From Lactarius indigo (Eukaryota; Basidiomycota; Agaricomycetes; Russulales; Russulaceae), in assembly GCA_025766275.1 (NCBI GenBank), contig JAFKAC010000027.1, positions 558,001 through 622,000 on the forward strand: 64,000 bases of DNA. Reading direction: 5' to 3'. Position 1 is the first letter of the stretch; the number at the start of each line of letters is the position of its first letter. The position numbers were made by a program, and so were the translations under genes. Under the pieces are notes generated by a model that ran no database searches, was not told where the DNA came from, and saw nothing but the letters and a program-made list of their open reading frames with translations. Positions 63,555 through 64,000 of the stretch are shown here, one piece after another.

Positions 63555-64000
63555 TTAAACAATATCATACTGGCCATCTGAAAGGTGCGTGGGGTGATCT
63601 CCTGTACGCTCATCACCAAGGGGGTGCCTTGAAGGACCTGCGATGGCTACGTCAGTAATTGGCGGCGATGACAGCGACTGTGGTAGAAAGTTTGGGGCGG
63701 CCATAATATTTTCTGGAATCGCCACAGGAAGGGCGTCCCCTTTCCTTTTGCGACGCGGCATTCATATTACCCTACCCTTCAACAACAATGTCTGGATCAG
63801 GTGCAGGAGACAGCTGTGGATGAGATGGGCCAAAAGATGGGGGAGGCAACGGCGATGAATGAGATTCTGACAAAGAAGAAATATGACCTGAGTGGAGGAG
63901 ATAGCAACGGAACGTCTAAAATATTCAAAGTTTGGTGGTCTGCAATGTCCTGAACAGTGACAACACTGGATAGGGGGGGGGGGGGGGGGGTTGAGGCAAT
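63555..64000 (-). pseudogene. DUF6535 gene, 3' end (runs off the window)
   Basis: On minus the stop at 63555 follows GQYDIV, with PSRHPLGDERTGDHPTH before it, as in the complete copy (PREPNAERTGGRPP). Upstream is the Ser/Pro-rich tail region with frame shifts. The rest, if present, lies beyond the window. Confidence 0.55.
63973..63990 (+). repeat. G18 homopolymer
   Basis: An 18-base run of G, ten bases from the window end, within the DUF6535 remnant. Could be real or a sequencing/assembly effect; its length should be treated as uncertain. Confidence 0.8.

Noticed and set aside
63973..63990. Telomere or chromosome end
   Set aside because: A plain G run without a TTAGGG-type repeat; it continues into ordinary sequence at 63991.

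Overview
The window reads as a transposon-dense locus of a mushroom-forming basidiomycete (Agaricomycetes). The evidence is short (about 47-63 nt) GT-AG introns, the Agaricomycete-expanded families DUF6535 and DUF6532, KDZ and Plavaka-type DNA transposases with many small exons, and chromovirus and Ty1/copia elements of fungal type. No species can be named from the sequence. No tRNA, rRNA or CRISPR was seen.

Layout. The host background (1-3648 and 51296-64000) is an array of worn modules, each an eIF3m-like (PCI family) remnant on + followed tail-to-tail by a DUF6535 membrane-protein gene or remnant on -. One DUF6535 copy (57757-60680) appears complete. Everything between 3649 and 51295 (47.6 kb) is one DNA transposon swollen by nested insertions. 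Joining the two flanks and dropping one copy of the 2-bp target duplication AG restores the first coding exon of a DUF6535 paralogue.

Nesting. Level 1: a Plavaka-like element, about 8.9 kb without its insertions, ends CATCAGGAAAA. It carries a transposase (-, 1109 codons by segment sum) and, divergently, a DUF6532 gene (+, 602 codons). Level 2, inside it: a Ty3/gypsy chromovirus (4691-28668, target duplication ATGCC), a Ty1/copia element called copia-2 (31760-38129, GAACC), a solo LTR (38598-39338, TAGCA) and a non-autonomous hAT (42727-50373, TTCGGGAG). Level 3: a second, non-autonomous element with CATCAGG ends sits in the gypsy pol (10464-12866, CA). A 13-kb KDZ element sits in the gypsy 3' LTR (14359-27915, CTATTTTC). 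An intact copia-1 sits in the hAT (43385-50230, AAAAA). Level 4: a solo LTR lies inside an intron of the KDZ transposase (23206-23749, CTATG). A further solo LTR of the copia-1 family lies at 45-586 (AGATT).

How the parts work. The two copia elements have uninterrupted gag-pol frames and primer sites matching the anticodon arm of initiator tRNA-Met. The gypsy looks self-primed and probably uses a -1 frameshift between gag and pol. The KDZ element carries a transposase of 1115 codons and four companion genes, one with a Zn2Cys6-like cysteine cluster. It is studded with at least 20 interrupted palindromes of the form GCGGA-nn-TCCCGC. The copia-1-family LTR carries its leader twice, once with an intron-like spacer and once in exactly the spliced form.

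All exon structures, counts and comparisons were made by eye from the sequence. No database search or alignment program was used.
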